Shown: piece after piece, positions 43,219-52,908 of the stretch
How the letters are laid out: the number at the start of each line of letters is the position of its first letter
Position numbering within the stretch: position 1 is the stretch's first letter
NCBI RefSeq assembly: GCF_000296215.2
Contig: NZ_CP013949.1
Location: 2,969,501 to 3,033,500 of the forward strand
Origin: Bradyrhizobium sp. CCGE-LA001
Lineage (GTDB): Bacteria; Pseudomonadota; Alphaproteobacteria; Rhizobiales; Xanthobacteraceae
Reading direction: 5' to 3'
Length of the DNA: 64,000 bases
Notes under the pieces: model-generated
Told to the model about the DNA's origin: nothing
Database searches by the model: none
Seen by the model: only the letters and a program-made list of their open reading frames with translations
Program-made: the position numbers and the translations under genes

Positions 43219-45717
43219 CTATCCCTTGTTGCTCTCCGCAAAGCTGCTCTTCCGCGGCAGCCGGATCGTGAACTCCGTGAACGCGCCCGGCTTGGTTGCG
43301 ACATCGATCGTGCCGCCGTGCTGCTTCACGACGATGTCGTGGCTCATCGACAGCCCAAGGCCGGTGCCTTCACCCGCCGGCTTGGTGGTGAAGAATGGAT
43401 TGAACATCTTCTCCCGGACCTCGTCGGCAATGCCGGTGCCGTTGTCGCGGATGCGGATCTCGACGCGGTCGCCGCGGTCGCGCGTTGCGGCGATCACCGT
43501 TGCCTCGTAACCCGCGGCGCCGTCCGCCTTGCGCCTGGTGACCGCATGGAAACCGTTCGAGATCAGGTTCAGCAGCACGCGGGTGATCTCCTGCGGAAAC
43601 ACTTCCGCCTGCCCCGCTGCCGGATCGAGCTCGCGCTTCAGCGTCACGTCGAACCCCGGCTTCTCGGCGCGTGCGCCATGATAGGCGAGGTTGAGACTTT
43701 CCTCGACCAGCGCGTTGATGTCGCTCAGGCCGTGCTCGCCGCCGCCTTCGCGCGAATGCACCAGCATGTTCTTGACGATGGAATCGGCGCGCCGTCCGTG
43801 CTGCACGATCTTTTGCAGATTATCCTTCAAAAGCCCCGTCAGCTCGTCGACCTCGCTGCGGACGTCGTATGCGAGCGTGACCGGCGCCAGCACCTCATTC
43901 AATTCGTCTGTCAGCTCGGCGGAGAGCGAAGCAAAATTATTGACGAAGTTGAGCGGGTTCTTGATCTCATGGGCGATGCCCGCCGTGAGCTGGCCGAGGG
44001 AGGCCAGCTTCTCGGTTTGGATCAGCCGGTCTTGCGCGGCGCGTAAGTCGTCGAGCGATCTGGCAAGTTCTCTGGTGCGGTCCTGCACCTCGTTGAACAG
44101 GCGCGTGTTCTCGACCGCGATCACGGCCTGGTCGGCAAAGGTCTTGAGCAGGTTGATCGCCTTGTCGGCGAAATGACCGGGCTCCGGCCGCGTCACGGCA
44201 ATGGTGCCGATCGCAACGCCGTCGCGCAGCATCGGCACGACGAGGATGCTGCGATAGCCGCGGGTCCGCGCCAGCTCCTTCATGGCCTCGGTGAGACCTG
44301 GCTCGTTCTGCATGTCGCTGCGGAAAGCATATTCTCCGCTTGTCGCCACCCGACTGTGAATGCCTGACGACGTCAGCGGCGCCGGAAAGGAGCTCAGCAG
44401 ATCGGCGTTGCCGGCCTCGTTGTCGGTGGTGAAGGCGGCCAAATGCAGCATGCCGTCGATGACACGGGTGACGGTGGACGAGTGTCCGCCGATCAGCGCC
44501 TTGGCGCTGTCGGAGATGGCCTGGAACACCGGCGTGACATCGGCGGGCGAGGCCGCGATCACCTTGAGGATGTCGGCGGTCGCGGTCTGCCGCTCCAGCG
44601 CTTCCCTGGTGGCGTTGAACAGGCTGACATTCTTGATCGCGATCACCGCCTGGTCGGCGAAAGTCTGCAGCAGCCGCACGTGATGCTCGGCGAACCGGCC
44701 GGTCGTCCGCCGCGTGGCGATGATGATGCCGATGGCTTCGCCCTCGCTCATCAAGGGCGTGAACAGCATGCTGCGATAGCCGCGGGCGCGCGCGATGTCG
44801 CGCGCCGCCGGCTCGAGCTCGGTGTCGGGCAGTTGCGCCGCTTCACCCTCGGCCACGAGCGGGTAGGGCGGGAATTGCGCGAATGGCACCGGGAACGAGG
44901 CCTGAAGCACGTGATCGCCGGCCGGATCGGTCGGCGTGAACGCCGCAAGATGCGCGGCGCCGTCGATATAGCGCAGCACCGCGGTGGAGAAGCCGCCGAT
45001 CAGCCGGTTGGCGTTGGTGGCGATGGCCTCGAACACCGGCTGCACGTCAGAGGGCGAGGCGGCCATCACCTTGAGGATGTCGGCCGTCGCGGTCTGGCGC
45101 TCTAGCGTCTCCTTCGTCTCGTTGAACAGGCGTGCATTCTCGATCGCGATCACGGCCTGGTCGGCGAAGGTCTGGAGCAGCTGCACGAGGTCGGGCGCGA
45201 ACGCGCCAGGTTCGGCACGCGTGACGCTGATCATGCCGACCGGCGTGCCCCGGTTCATCAGCGGCATGAACAGCACGCTGCGGAAACCGCGCAGCCGCGC
45301 CAGCTCCCGGTTCAGCTCGGGGACGTCGGCAGCCTCGCTATCGGGAAACTGGATCGTCTCGCCGTCGCGCACGAGGGCAAACGTCGGGAAGTCCGCGATC
45401 TTGCGCGGAAAGGACGCCTTCAGACCTTCATCGGCTTCCGGGCTGGTCGGCGTGAACGCCACGAGGTGCAGCTCGTCGCCGATGAACTGAAGCACGGTGG
45501 CGGAGAAGCCGCCGAGCAGGCGCTTCGAGCTGGACGCGATCGCCGCGAACACAGGCCGCGCGTCGGAGGGCGAGGCCGCGATGGTGCGCAGGATCTCGGC
45601 GCTGGCACTCTGGCGATCGCGTTCGACCGCAAGCTCGCTGCGCAGCCGCGCGTTCTCGGTTGCGGCCGACTGCAATCGGCGCTCGAGGTCCTCGATATCG
45701 TGGGAAGCGGTGGTCAT
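43219..45717 (-). CDS. Triple-GAF sensor histidine kinase
   Basis: An 832-residue soluble kinase. A short coiled coil is followed by three GAF domains (about 55-205, 230-380, 405-555), each starting with a similar ILR/LKVIAASP segment, so they look like tandem duplications. HisKA has His583 in AGIAHEIKNPLNFVNNFA, followed by a HATPase domain (NGTGIADEVREKM, GTGLGLSMSHDIV). No membrane span is seen; GAF domains probably bind small ligands. No response regulator is adjacent. ATG 45717 opens MTTASHDIEDLERR; upstream residues are not family-like. Confidence 0.88.
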   Translation of the reverse strand: MTTASHDIEDLERRLQSAATENARLRSELAVERDRQSASAEILRTIAASPSDARPVFAAIASSSKRLLGGFSATVLQFIGDELHLVAFTPTSPEADEGLKASFPRKIADFPTFALVRDGETIQFPDSEAADVPELNRELARLRGFRSVLFMPLMNRGTPVGMISVTRAEPGAFAPDLVQLLQTFADQAVIAIENARLFNETKETLERQTATADILKVMAASPSDVQPVFEAIATNANRLIGGFSTAVLRYIDGAAHLAAFTPTDPAGDHVLQASFPVPFAQFPPYPLVAEGEAAQLPDTELEPAARDIARARGYRSMLFTPLMSEGEAIGIIIATRRTTGRFAEHHVRLLQTFADQAVIAIKNVSLFNATREALERQTATADILKVIAASPADVTPVFQAISDSAKALIGGHSSTVTRVIDGMLHLAAFTTDNEAGNADLLSSFPAPLTSSGIHSRVATSGEYAFRSDMQNEPGLTEAMKELARTRGYRSILVVPMLRDGVAIGTIAVTRPEPGHFADKAINLLKTFADQAVIAVENTRLFNEVQDRTRELARSLDDLRAAQDRLIQTEKLASLGQLTAGIAHEIKNPLNFVNNFASLSAELTDELNEVLAPVTLAYDVRSEVDELTGLLKDNLQKIVQHGRRADSIVKNMLVHSREGGGEHGLSDINALVEESLNLAYHGARAEKPGFDVTLKRELDPAAGQAEVFPQEITRVLLNLISNGFHAVTRRKADGAAGYEATVIAATRDRGDRVEIRIRDNGTGIADEVREKMFNPFFTTKPAGEGTGLGLSMSHDIVVKQHGGTIDVATKPGAFTEFTIRLPRKSSFAESNKG

Positions 45718-45821
45718 TCCTAATCCAGCTCGATGCCGCGACATGCGCGGCACCGGGCCGGATTATCACATCTCCTGCGGCCGGAGCCAGCGCTCGCGGC
45801 GTTGCTGAAATCCGATCCCCC

Positions 45822-47456
45822 TCACGTCCCGGGCCGTGACACCTCGGTCTCCTTGCTGGTGATGAACTCCAGCAGCACCGGGACGCCCTCCTGCGTCTTC
45901 TGGATGCCGCGCTTGATCGCGGGGACGATGTCCTCCGGGCGCGTCACCCGCTCGCCATGGCCGCCAAAGGCGCGCGCCATTGCGGCATAGTCGCCGGAGA
46001 TGTCGGTCGAGCGATATTTCTCGGTCGAGACGGGCATCACCTTCAACTCGATCGCCATCGAGAAATTGTTGAGCAGGATCGACATGATCGGGATGCGCTC
46101 GCGCACCGCGGTCTCGAAATCCATGCCGGTGAAGCCGATCGCCGCATCGCCCCAGACATTGATGCAGAGCTTGTCGGGCTTTGCCAGCTTGGCGCCCATC
46201 GCGAGCCCAAGGCCATAGCCGAGCTGTGTCGTCTTGCCCCAGCCGAGATAGGTGAGGGGCTCGACCGACTTCCAGAACGGCGAGAGCTGGTCGCGCGGGC
46301 TGCCGGCATCATGCGTGATGATTGTGTTCTTGATGTCGACCGTGTGCTGGAGGTCCCAGAGCACGCGATAGGGGCTGAGCGGCGCATCGTTGCTGGTGAG
46401 CTTCGGCATCCATTTCGCCAGCCACTCCTTGTGCGAAGCCGCAATCTCGGCCGCGACGGCCGACGCATCACGATCGGATGTGACGGACTTGCCGATCTCC
46501 TCCAGCAGCGCGTCGAGCACGAGGCCGGCATCGCCGACGAGGCCGATCGTCGCTTCCACGTCCTTGTTGAGATGGTTCGGGTCGACCGTCGAGTGGATGA
46601 TGGTCTTGCCCTTCGGCATCGCGATTCCGAAATTGGTCTCGGTGAAGGAGCAGCCGATGCCGAAGATGACGTCGGCCTCGCTCAGAAATTTCGGCACCGC
46701 GCGAGGCACCGCGAGCCCGCCCGAGCCGAGCGAGAGCGGATGCGTTTCCGGAAAGGAGGACTTGCCTCCGAGACTGGTGGTGACGGGGATCGCCAGACGC
46801 TCGGCGAGCCGTTTCAGTTGTGGCCACGCCTGCGCGTAGTGCACGCCCTGGCCGGCATAGATTACTGGCCGCCTTGCGTTCACGAGGAGGCTGGCTGCTT
46901 CCTTGACGTGAACGGGGTCGGCGCCATAGCGGGTGCGCAGCACCGGTGTGTAGTTCAGCGGCTCCGGCACCTCCTCGTTCCACATGTCCGAGGGAATTTC
47001 GACGATCACGGGTCCGCCGCGGCCGTTCTTCAGCTTGGTGAAGGCGCGACGGAAGATGTTGGCGACCTCGGTCGCGAGGATGATCGGCTCGGACGATTTC
47101 GCGAACGGCTTCATCGCTTCGCTGGAATTGAAGTTCGGCTCAATATGCGCAAGCCGGCGCTGATAGCCCATCGGCAGCACCAGCACGGGCACGGATTCGC
47201 CGAAGCACTGCGCGACCCCGCCCATCGCGTTCTCCGCACCGGGGCCATGCTGCATGCAGAACGCGCCGATGCTGCGGCCCGACGTCACCCGCGAGATCGC
47301 ATCAGCCATGTGGATGCCGACGCGCTCCTGCCGCACCATCACCGGCCGGATATCCGCTTTCGCTGCGTGCTCGATCAGATGGTTCACCGGATAGCCGCAG
47401 AGGATCTCGATCCCCTCGCGCCGCATGATTTCCGCGATGGCAGTGCCGAGCTTCAT
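45822..47456 (-). CDS. Thiamine-diphosphate enzyme, acetolactate synthase-like
   Basis: A 544-residue TPP enzyme. The N-terminal part has the catalytic glutamate in VRQERVGIHMADA, the middle domain has PVIYAGQGVHYA, and the C-terminal part has the TPP motif GDAAIGFTGMDFETAV followed by LLNNF. The family includes acetolactate synthase, glyoxylate carboligase and sulfopyruvate or benzoylformate decarboxylases. I cannot fix the reaction. It lies alone, far from ilvN, so the branched-chain amino acid role is unlikely. Confidence 0.85.
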   Translation of the reverse strand: MKLGTAIAEIMRREGIEILCGYPVNHLIEHAAKADIRPVMVRQERVGIHMADAISRVTSGRSIGAFCMQHGPGAENAMGGVAQCFGESVPVLVLPMGYQRRLAHIEPNFNSSEAMKPFAKSSEPIILATEVANIFRRAFTKLKNGRGGPVIVEIPSDMWNEEVPEPLNYTPVLRTRYGADPVHVKEAASLLVNARRPVIYAGQGVHYAQAWPQLKRLAERLAIPVTTSLGGKSSFPETHPLSLGSGGLAVPRAVPKFLSEADVIFGIGCSFTETNFGIAMPKGKTIIHSTVDPNHLNKDVEATIGLVGDAGLVLDALLEEIGKSVTSDRDASAVAAEIAASHKEWLAKWMPKLTSNDAPLSPYRVLWDLQHTVDIKNTIITHDAGSPRDQLSPFWKSVEPLTYLGWGKTTQLGYGLGLAMGAKLAKPDKLCINVWGDAAIGFTGMDFETAVRERIPIMSILLNNFSMAIELKVMPVSTEKYRSTDISGDYAAMARAFGGHGERVTRPEDIVPAIKRGIQKTQEGVPVLLEFITSKETEVSRPGT

Positions 47457-47607
47457 GGCGTCTCTCTCCCTTGCAGGCCGGTTGGTCCGGCTGATTGGAG
47501 GAGAGAGGATCAGGAAATGGGAGAAGGGTAAAGCGCGGGGCCCGGGAGGTCAGCCATGCAGGACGGCCGCGCCCGTCGATGTCGAATAGACGCGGTCAGC
47601 CCAACGC

Positions 47608-47621
47608 TTGACCCAGGTCAA
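47608..47621. promoter_or_regulatory. FixK/FNR-type box
   Basis: TTGAC-CCAG-GTCAA matches the CRP/FNR-family consensus TTGA-N6-TCAA with the TTGAC-N4-GTCAA arms of rhizobial FixK boxes. It is centred 88 bases before the ATPase ATG. FixK proteins induce genes in low oxygen. Found by eye. Confidence 0.6.
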
Positions 47622-47702
47622 GCCGGTAGCCCGTGGCGGCATGTCATTGTCGCGGTCAGGGAACGACATGACAGTCTCATCACTCAATTCTTCCGGGGAC
47701 CC

Positions 47703-50300
47703 ATGGATTTGAGCCTCACGAGCGATTCTGACGGCGCCACTGCCGAGGAAAAACACATCGATACGAGGCGGCCCGGAACGGACTCACAACAGGGTCTCAC
47801 CCCGTCGCAAGCGCAGGCGAGGCTGAAGGCCGAAGGCTTCAATGAACTGCCGCGTACGGGGCGGCGAACGATCCTGGGCCTGGTTCTCGAGGTTTTGCGC
47901 GAGCCCATGCTGCTGTTGCTGCTGGCGGGTGGCCTGATCTACTTCGCCCTGGGCGATCTCGGCGAGGCGCTGCTGCTCCTCGTGTTTGCATCGATCTCGA
48001 TCGTCATCACCATCGTGCAGGAGGCGCGCACCGAGCGCGTGCTCGACTCCTTGCGTGATCTCACCAGCCCCCGTGCCCTCGTAATCCGCGGCGGCGAACA
48101 CATCCGCATTCCCGGCCGCGAGGTCGTTCGCGGCGACTTGATCATGCTCTCCGAGGGAGACCGCGTGGCAGCGGACGCCACTGTCCTCACATGCGACGAT
48201 CTGCTGCTGGATGAATCGCTGTTGACGGGAGAGTCCGTCCCGGTCCGCAAGCTGGCGCGTGCCATGCTCGAACAGCCGGGGGTGCCGCATGCCGGCGGCG
48301 ACGATCATCCGTTCGTGTTCTCCGGCACGCTGGTGGTGCGCGGAACCGGCGTGGCCGAAGTCACCTCGACCGGGATCAGAAGCGAGATCGGCAAGATCGG
48401 ACAGTCCCTGCAGTGTCTGACGACGGAAGCGCCGCGCCTGAAACAGCAGACGACGCGCCTGGTCGCCATGTTCGCGATCGCCAGCGGCTTCGTCATCGCC
48501 GCGACCGTGCTCCTGTATGGCCTCTATCGCGGCGGCTGGCTGGAGGGCGTGCTCGCCGGCATTGCGCTCGGCATGTCGATGCTTCCAGAAGAATTCCCGG
48601 TCGTTCTGACCGTGTTTCTCGCCATGGGCGCCTGGCGCATCTCGCAGGCGCGCGTGCTGACCCGGAGGGCCTCCGCGATCGAATCGCTGGGGGCGGCAAC
48701 CGTGCTCTGCACGGACAAGACCGGCACACTGACGGAAAATCGCATGACAGTGGCGCGTCTGATGCTGCCCGATGGCGCGCAGTACACGCCGGAGGTCGCC
48801 GCACGCGCGGAGCCCGCGTTCTATCGGTTGATCGAAACCAGCGTCCTCGCCTGCGTTCCGGAGCCGTTCGATCCCATGGAGAAGGCGCTGCATGCGCTTG
48901 CGCCGGGGACCGGCACCGGCTTGCGGCTCGTGCGGAGCTACGGCCTGCGTCCCGACCTGCTCGCCATGTCGAACGTGTGGCATGGACACGGTGACGAATG
49001 CATCGTCGCAGCCAAGGGCGCGCCCGAGACGATCGGCATGCTCTGCGGGATGAACGCGGAACAGCTGGCTGAATTAGGAGCGCGCGTAGACGCGCTCGCC
49101 CAAGAAGGGCTTCGCGTGCTCGGCGTGGCGCGGGCGACTTGTGCGGCGACCAACCTTCCGGAGACGCAGCGCGACTTTTCTTTCGGCTTCTGCGGCCTGA
49201 CCGGCTTCGTGGATCCGCTGCGGCCCGAAGTGAAGGGCGCCGTCGCCGAATGCCGGTCCGCCGGCATCCGTGTGGTCATGATCACCGGCGACTATCCCGC
49301 AACCGCATCCGCGATCGCGACGCGCGCCGGCCTCGATCCCGAACGTATCGTGACGGGTGCGGACGCCGAAGGCATGGCCGATGCCGAGCTTGTCCAGGCG
49401 GCGCAGGGACAGGCCGGGTTCGCGCGCATTGCGCCGGCCCAGAAGCTGCGCATCGTCAGTGCGCTCAAGGGCGCCGGCGAGATCGTTGCCATGACGGGCG
49501 ACGGCGTCAACGACGCGCCGTCGTTGAAGGCGGCCCATATCGGCATCGCCATGGGCGGCCGCGGCACCGACGTGGCGCGCGAGGCGTCGTCGATCGTTCT
49601 GCTCGACGACGATTTCGGCTCGATCGTGAAGGCGATCCGTCTAGGACGCCGGATCTATGACAATCTTCGCAAGGCGATGAGCTTCATCCTCGCCGTCCAC
49701 GTTCCGATCGCCGGGCTTGCGCTGCTGCCGCTCGTGACCGGGATGCCGCTTCTGTTCGGGCCGGTCCACATCGCGTTCCTCGAAATGATCATCGATCCCG
49801 TCTGCTCGCTGGTGTTCGAGGCGGAGACCGAAGAGCGTGACGTGATGCAGCGGCCGCCGCGTTCGCCGGACGAGCCGCTGCTGCCCAAATCCCTGCTGGT
49901 CTGGTCGGCGCTCCAGGGTGCGCTCGCGCTGGCTTTGACGGGGGGCGTGATGGTGATGGCGAACGCCTACGGCATGCCCGCGAACGAGGTGCGCGCCCTG
50001 ACGTTCTTCTCGCTGGTGCTGGTGATCGTGAGCCTGATCTTCGTCAACCGCTCATTCTCGACATCGCTGGTCGAAGCCTTCACCCGGCCGAACCGAACCC
50101 TGGTCATCATCGTGCTGTTTGTGACGAGCGTGCTCTCTTTGAGCCTTGCATGGCCCGCCGCCGCCGACCTGTTCCGGTTCGGCCCGCTCCATGCCGACGA
50201 TCTCGCCGTCACGGTGGCGGCCGCGCTGGTCTGCCTGGTGGTGTTGGAACTGTCGAAATATCCGCTACGCCGTCGCCGGTCTGCAGTAGGAAAGGTCTGA
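47703..50300 (+). CDS. P-type cation ATPase, Ca2+-ATPase-like (P2)
   Basis: An 865-residue pump. The actuator motif is DESLLTGESVPV, the phosphorylated Asp338 is in CTDKTGTLTEN, and the hinge is MTGDGVNDAPSLKAAHIGIAMG. About ten spans are predicted. The span 4 motif is MLPEEFPVVLTVF instead of the usual PEGLP, which may shift ion choice. ATG 47703 lies after GGGGACCC; the longer reading upstream covers the FixK-type box and is less likely. Low-oxygen induction is inferred from that box. Confidence 0.9.
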   Translation: MDLSLTSDSDGATAEEKHIDTRRPGTDSQQGLTPSQAQARLKAEGFNELPRTGRRTILGLVLEVLREPMLLLLLAGGLIYFALGDLGEALLLLVFASISIVITIVQEARTERVLDSLRDLTSPRALVIRGGEHIRIPGREVVRGDLIMLSEGDRVAADATVLTCDDLLLDESLLTGESVPVRKLARAMLEQPGVPHAGGDDHPFVFSGTLVVRGTGVAEVTSTGIRSEIGKIGQSLQCLTTEAPRLKQQTTRLVAMFAIASGFVIAATVLLYGLYRGGWLEGVLAGIALGMSMLPEEFPVVLTVFLAMGAWRISQARVLTRRASAIESLGAATVLCTDKTGTLTENRMTVARLMLPDGAQYTPEVAARAEPAFYRLIETSVLACVPEPFDPMEKALHALAPGTGTGLRLVRSYGLRPDLLAMSNVWHGHGDECIVAAKGAPETIGMLCGMNAEQLAELGARVDALAQEGLRVLGVARATCAATNLPETQRDFSFGFCGLTGFVDPLRPEVKGAVAECRSAGIRVVMITGDYPATASAIATRAGLDPERIVTGADAEGMADAELVQAAQGQAGFARIAPAQKLRIVSALKGAGEIVAMTGDGVNDAPSLKAAHIGIAMGGRGTDVAREASSIVLLDDDFGSIVKAIRLGRRIYDNLRKAMSFILAVHVPIAGLALLPLVTGMPLLFGPVHIAFLEMIIDPVCSLVFEAETEERDVMQRPPRSPDEPLLPKSLLVWSALQGALALALTGGVMVMANAYGMPANEVRALTFFSLVLVIVSLIFVNRSFSTSLVEAFTRPNRTLVIIVLFVTSVLSLSLAWPAAADLFRFGPLHADDLAVTVAAALVCLVVLELSKYPLRRRRSAVGKV

Positions 50301-50307
50301 CAGACCT

Positions 50308-50631
50308 TTACTTGCAATTCTTGCAGATCGTCAGCTTTCGCTTCAACGCATCGTCTTCCTGATCCACCGACGAGGGATCGGCGGCATCTGCGCTGGATTT
50401 GGAGCTCCTCGCTGCGCGTGACCTCGCAGGTGCCGCCTGACTTGCGGTCTCATTATCGCCGTTTACGCTTGCACTGAAGCCATCGTAGTCGGCGGCCGGA
50501 TTCGGCGCCGGTAATGCATTGGGCGGAGCAATCGAGACCGGCGGTTTGGCCGATGTCTGCGCTCTCGCGCAGTCCTGCGACCAGGCACCGGCCAGCATGA
50601 GGCCGAGAGCCAGGAGTGTCGCGCGTCTCAT
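50308..50631 (-). CDS. Small exported hypothetical protein
   Basis: A 107-residue protein with a signal peptide (RRATLLALGLMLAGAWSQ, likely cut after ARA). The mature part is low complexity (Pro, Ala, Ser) and ends KLTICKNCK with a CxxC. Two ATGs occur at 50637 and 50631; GAAGG ends directly before the first, so the second, six bases later, is chosen. It converges with the ATPase after eight bases. No known family. Confidence 0.55.
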   Translation of the reverse strand: MRRATLLALGLMLAGAWSQDCARAQTSAKPPVSIAPPNALPAPNPAADYDGFSASVNGDNETASQAAPARSRAARSSKSSADAADPSSVDQEDDALKRKLTICKNCK

Positions 50632-50724
50632 TGGCATCCTTCAAGCAGCCCGGATTCGGTTGATAGTATGGCTCGTCGAGCAACGATCGTGCTCAAGACT
50701 ATCAGGACTCGCCTAGCCGTCAAA

Positions 50725-50791
50725 GCGGGCGCAGCGAAGCGATCCAGGATCTTTCCCGGGGAGGGGTCCTGGATTGCTTCGCTGCGCCCGC
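50725..50791. repeat. Large imperfect inverted repeat (hairpin)
   Basis: The left arm (50725-50751) contains GCGGGCGCAGCGAAGC and GATCCAGGATC; the right arm (50766-50791) reads GTCCTGGAT then TGCTTCGCTGCGCCCGC. Almost all positions pair. Spacer elements ending GCTTCGCTGCGCCCGCAATGACG are frequent in Bradyrhizobium (recollection). It lies beyond the start of the small exported protein gene and the end of the Flp pilin gene. Confidence 0.65.
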
Positions 50792-50865
50792 AATGACGAG
50801 ATCGGAGAGTGTCTGCGCGCGGCTGGCGCCGGCGCGCATGGGGCGTCGCCTCAGGCCTGTCGTCG

Positions 50866-51030
50866 CTACTTCAGCGACGAACTGATCGAGTTGAATTTGT
50901 TGTTGAGAAGCTGGCTGCCCGTGTTGTTGACGACGGTGACGATGGCCAGTGCAATGCCGGCGGCGATCAGGCCGTATTCGATGGCGGTGGCGCCAGTCTC
51001 ATCGGCAAGGAAAGACCTAAGCAAACGCAT
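50866..51030 (-). CDS. Flp family type IVb pilin
   Basis: A 54-residue pilin: MRLLRSFLADETG is the leader, cleaved before ATAIEYGLIAAGIALAIVTVV, the Flp hydrophobic helix with its conserved Glu and Tyr. The short polar C-terminus is also usual. GAGGAG at seven bases fixes ATG 51030; a longer upstream reading is not pilin-like. No tad/cpa assembly genes lie nearby, so it is an orphan pilin using a Tad system elsewhere, if any. Confidence 0.9.
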   Translation of the reverse strand: MRLLRSFLADETGATAIEYGLIAAGIALAIVTVVNNTGSQLLNNKFNSISSSLK

Positions 51031-51616
51031 TGCCAACTCCTCTTCATCCAATCCAATGTCTGGTCGCGTCGTTTTCGAATGCGAAAATCGATCGAATAGA
51101 TTTTCTGCGCGCCAAAACAATCAGACCCGGGCGAGCGCGCCCCAGTTTCATACGGTAACATTCATTAACTTAAGGTTCCCTCATCCGGTCCAAATGGATG
51201 CAAACTGCACGTTGCCTGCGTACATCCGCAACGTTCGCTAGGACATGATCGTCGGGCGGGGGAGGCGGCGTTTGAGCACGGCCGTGAGGCGGCCGACGAA
51301 ATCCTTCATCGTGCCCGGCTGCCAGCGCGCTGCCGTGCCCGCGGCCCGCTCGCGCTCGGTCGCGTCGCTCACGATGCCGATGTAGTTCTTTCTGACGTCC
51401 TGCTGCTGCACGGCACGCAAACCTTGGCTCGATCGGAGGGCTGGGACCATGCTGTGCGCAAGGCCAACCAGTGCTCAACTTCGTGTCCCCTGGGAATACT
51501 CTGGTTCATGCGCAGCGCTGGGCCGTCGCGGAATCCACGGTCGCGCTTAACGGATTGTTGAACCTGTTAGTCAACGGCTCGGCAAGCATGTCGATCGAGC
51601 GTGCCGATCGTCGCTC
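51031..51616. other. Gene-poor stretch
   Basis: About 590 bases upstream of the pilin. The first 150 are AT-rich and contain two TTAA motifs near 51165-51172, but no clear CtrA spacing. A 70-codon reverse frame (51238-51450, MVPALRSSQGLRAVQQ...) is possible, yet no family or ribosome site supports it. Nothing else is recognised. Confidence 0.4.
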
Positions 51617-51853
51617 TCATTCGCGCCGGCCGTCCGCATTCAGGGCCCGCAACATGGCGATGCGAGCGAACATCACCCAGCCGCCCCCGGTCTCGGCTGC
51701 ATTGATCAGGGTCTCGATCGCGGTCTGCCAGTGTGCTTCGTGCTGGGCGTCCTCGGGCAGCTGCATGACGTAGTCAGCCGCGTCCTGCAACGTGACCAGC
51801 TTGCGCCTGTCGCTCACGCGAACCGGATCGTCGAACGCCGTCGACCAGGGCAT
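51617..51853 (-). CDS. Small conserved hypothetical protein
   Basis: A 78-residue soluble helical protein: MPWSTAFDDPVRVSDRRKLV, then TLQDAADYVMQLPEDAQHEA and WQTAIETLINAAETGG. I recall similar small Bradyrhizobium proteins sharing DAADYIM and AIEALI stretches. The function is unknown. It lies downstream of ku in the same direction after about 60 bases. Confidence 0.6.
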   Translation of the reverse strand: MPWSTAFDDPVRVSDRRKLVTLQDAADYVMQLPEDAQHEAHWQTAIETLINAAETGGGWVMFARIAMLRALNADGRRE

Positions 51854-51912
51854 GTCAGTCTGGCCGACCGGCGAGAGGGGACATCACGGGAAGATCGCTT
51901 GGTGTGAAGCGC

Positions 51913-52908
51913 CTAGCTGGCCTTCTTGGCCCGCGCCGGCGCGCGCACCGGCTTCTCGGCCTTCTTCGCAGCGTCTTTAGGTGCGGTCTTTGCCGCGGCG
52001 TCCTTGCCACCCTTGCCCGATATCGGCAGCAGCATCTCGCGCTGGCCCTCGACGCGCTTCTTCGGCTTCTTGCCCTTGACGGTCTCCTTGACAGTTTCCT
52101 TGGCGACCTTCGCCGCGGGCGCAGCGTCCTTCTCGGTCGCGAGGCTCTTCTTCAGCGCGTCCATCAGGTTGATGACGTTGCCACCGGTCTTCGGCGCGGC
52201 CTTGGCCGCGATCGGCATGCCGCTGCGCTTCTTGTTGATGAGGTCGATCAGCGCGGTCTCGTAATGATCCTCGAAGAGTTCGGGTTCGAACGCGCCGGAC
52301 TTCTTCTCGACGATGTGCCTGGCGAGATCGAGCATGTCCCTGGTCAGCTTTACGTCCTGGATGTCGTCGAAATACTCCGTCTCGCTGCGGACCTCATAGG
52401 GATATCGCAGCAGCGTACCCATCAGCCCGCTCTCGAGCGGCTCCAGCGCGATGATGTGCTCGCGGTTGGTCAGCACCACGCGGCCGATCGCGACCTTGTC
52501 CATGCTGCGGATGGTCTCGCGGATCACCGCATAGGCGTCATGGCCGACCTTGCCGTCGGGCACGAGGTAATAGGGACGGATCAAATAGCGGTTGTCGATG
52601 TCGGCCTTCGGCACGAACTCGTCGATCTCGATCGTGTGCGTGGAGTCGAGCGCGATGTCGTCCAGCTCGTCCTTGGTGACCTCGATATAAGTGTCGGTGT
52701 CGACCTTGTAGCCCTTGACGATGTCCTCGGACGTCACCTCGTCACCGGTCTCGGCGTCGACCTTGAGGTACTTGATCCGGTGGCCGGTCTTGCGGTTGAT
52801 CTGGTTGAAGGAGACCTTCTCGGTATCCGAAGTGGCCGGATAGAGCGCGACCGGACAGGTCACGAGCGACAGACGCAGAAAACCCTTCCAATTGGCGCGG
52901 GGGGCCAT
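51913..52908 (-). CDS. ku: Ku protein, bacterial non-homologous end joining
   Basis: A 331-residue Ku. The N-terminal beta-barrel core is family-like: MAPRANWKGFLRLSLVTCPV, ATSDTEKVSFNQINRKTGHR, EITKDELD-type segment and ELVP-type hinge. Ku rings bind DNA ends and recruit LigD. The C-terminal 90 residues are lysine- and alanine-rich (PAAKVAKETVKETVKG), as in long bacterial Ku proteins with DNA-binding tails. No ligD lies in the window. Confidence 0.93.
   Translation of the reverse strand: MAPRANWKGFLRLSLVTCPVALYPATSDTEKVSFNQINRKTGHRIKYLKVDAETGDEVTSEDIVKGYKVDTDTYIEVTKDELDDIALDSTHTIEIDEFVPKADIDNRYLIRPYYLVPDGKVGHDAYAVIRETIRSMDKVAIGRVVLTNREHIIALEPLESGLMGTLLRYPYEVRSETEYFDDIQDVKLTRDMLDLARHIVEKKSGAFEPELFEDHYETALIDLINKKRSGMPIAAKAAPKTGGNVINLMDALKKSLATEKDAAPAAKVAKETVKETVKGKKPKKRVEGQREMLLPISGKGGKDAAAKTAPKDAAKKAEKPVRAPARAKKAS

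Noticed and set aside
51238..51450. 70-codon reverse frame between the pilin and the 78-residue gene
   Set aside because: No ribosome site, no family pattern and Arg/Ala-rich composition; kept only as a note in the gene-poor stretch.
51547..51561. TTAA-N7-TTGA, possible CtrA box
   Set aside because: One mismatch and no gene start nearby.
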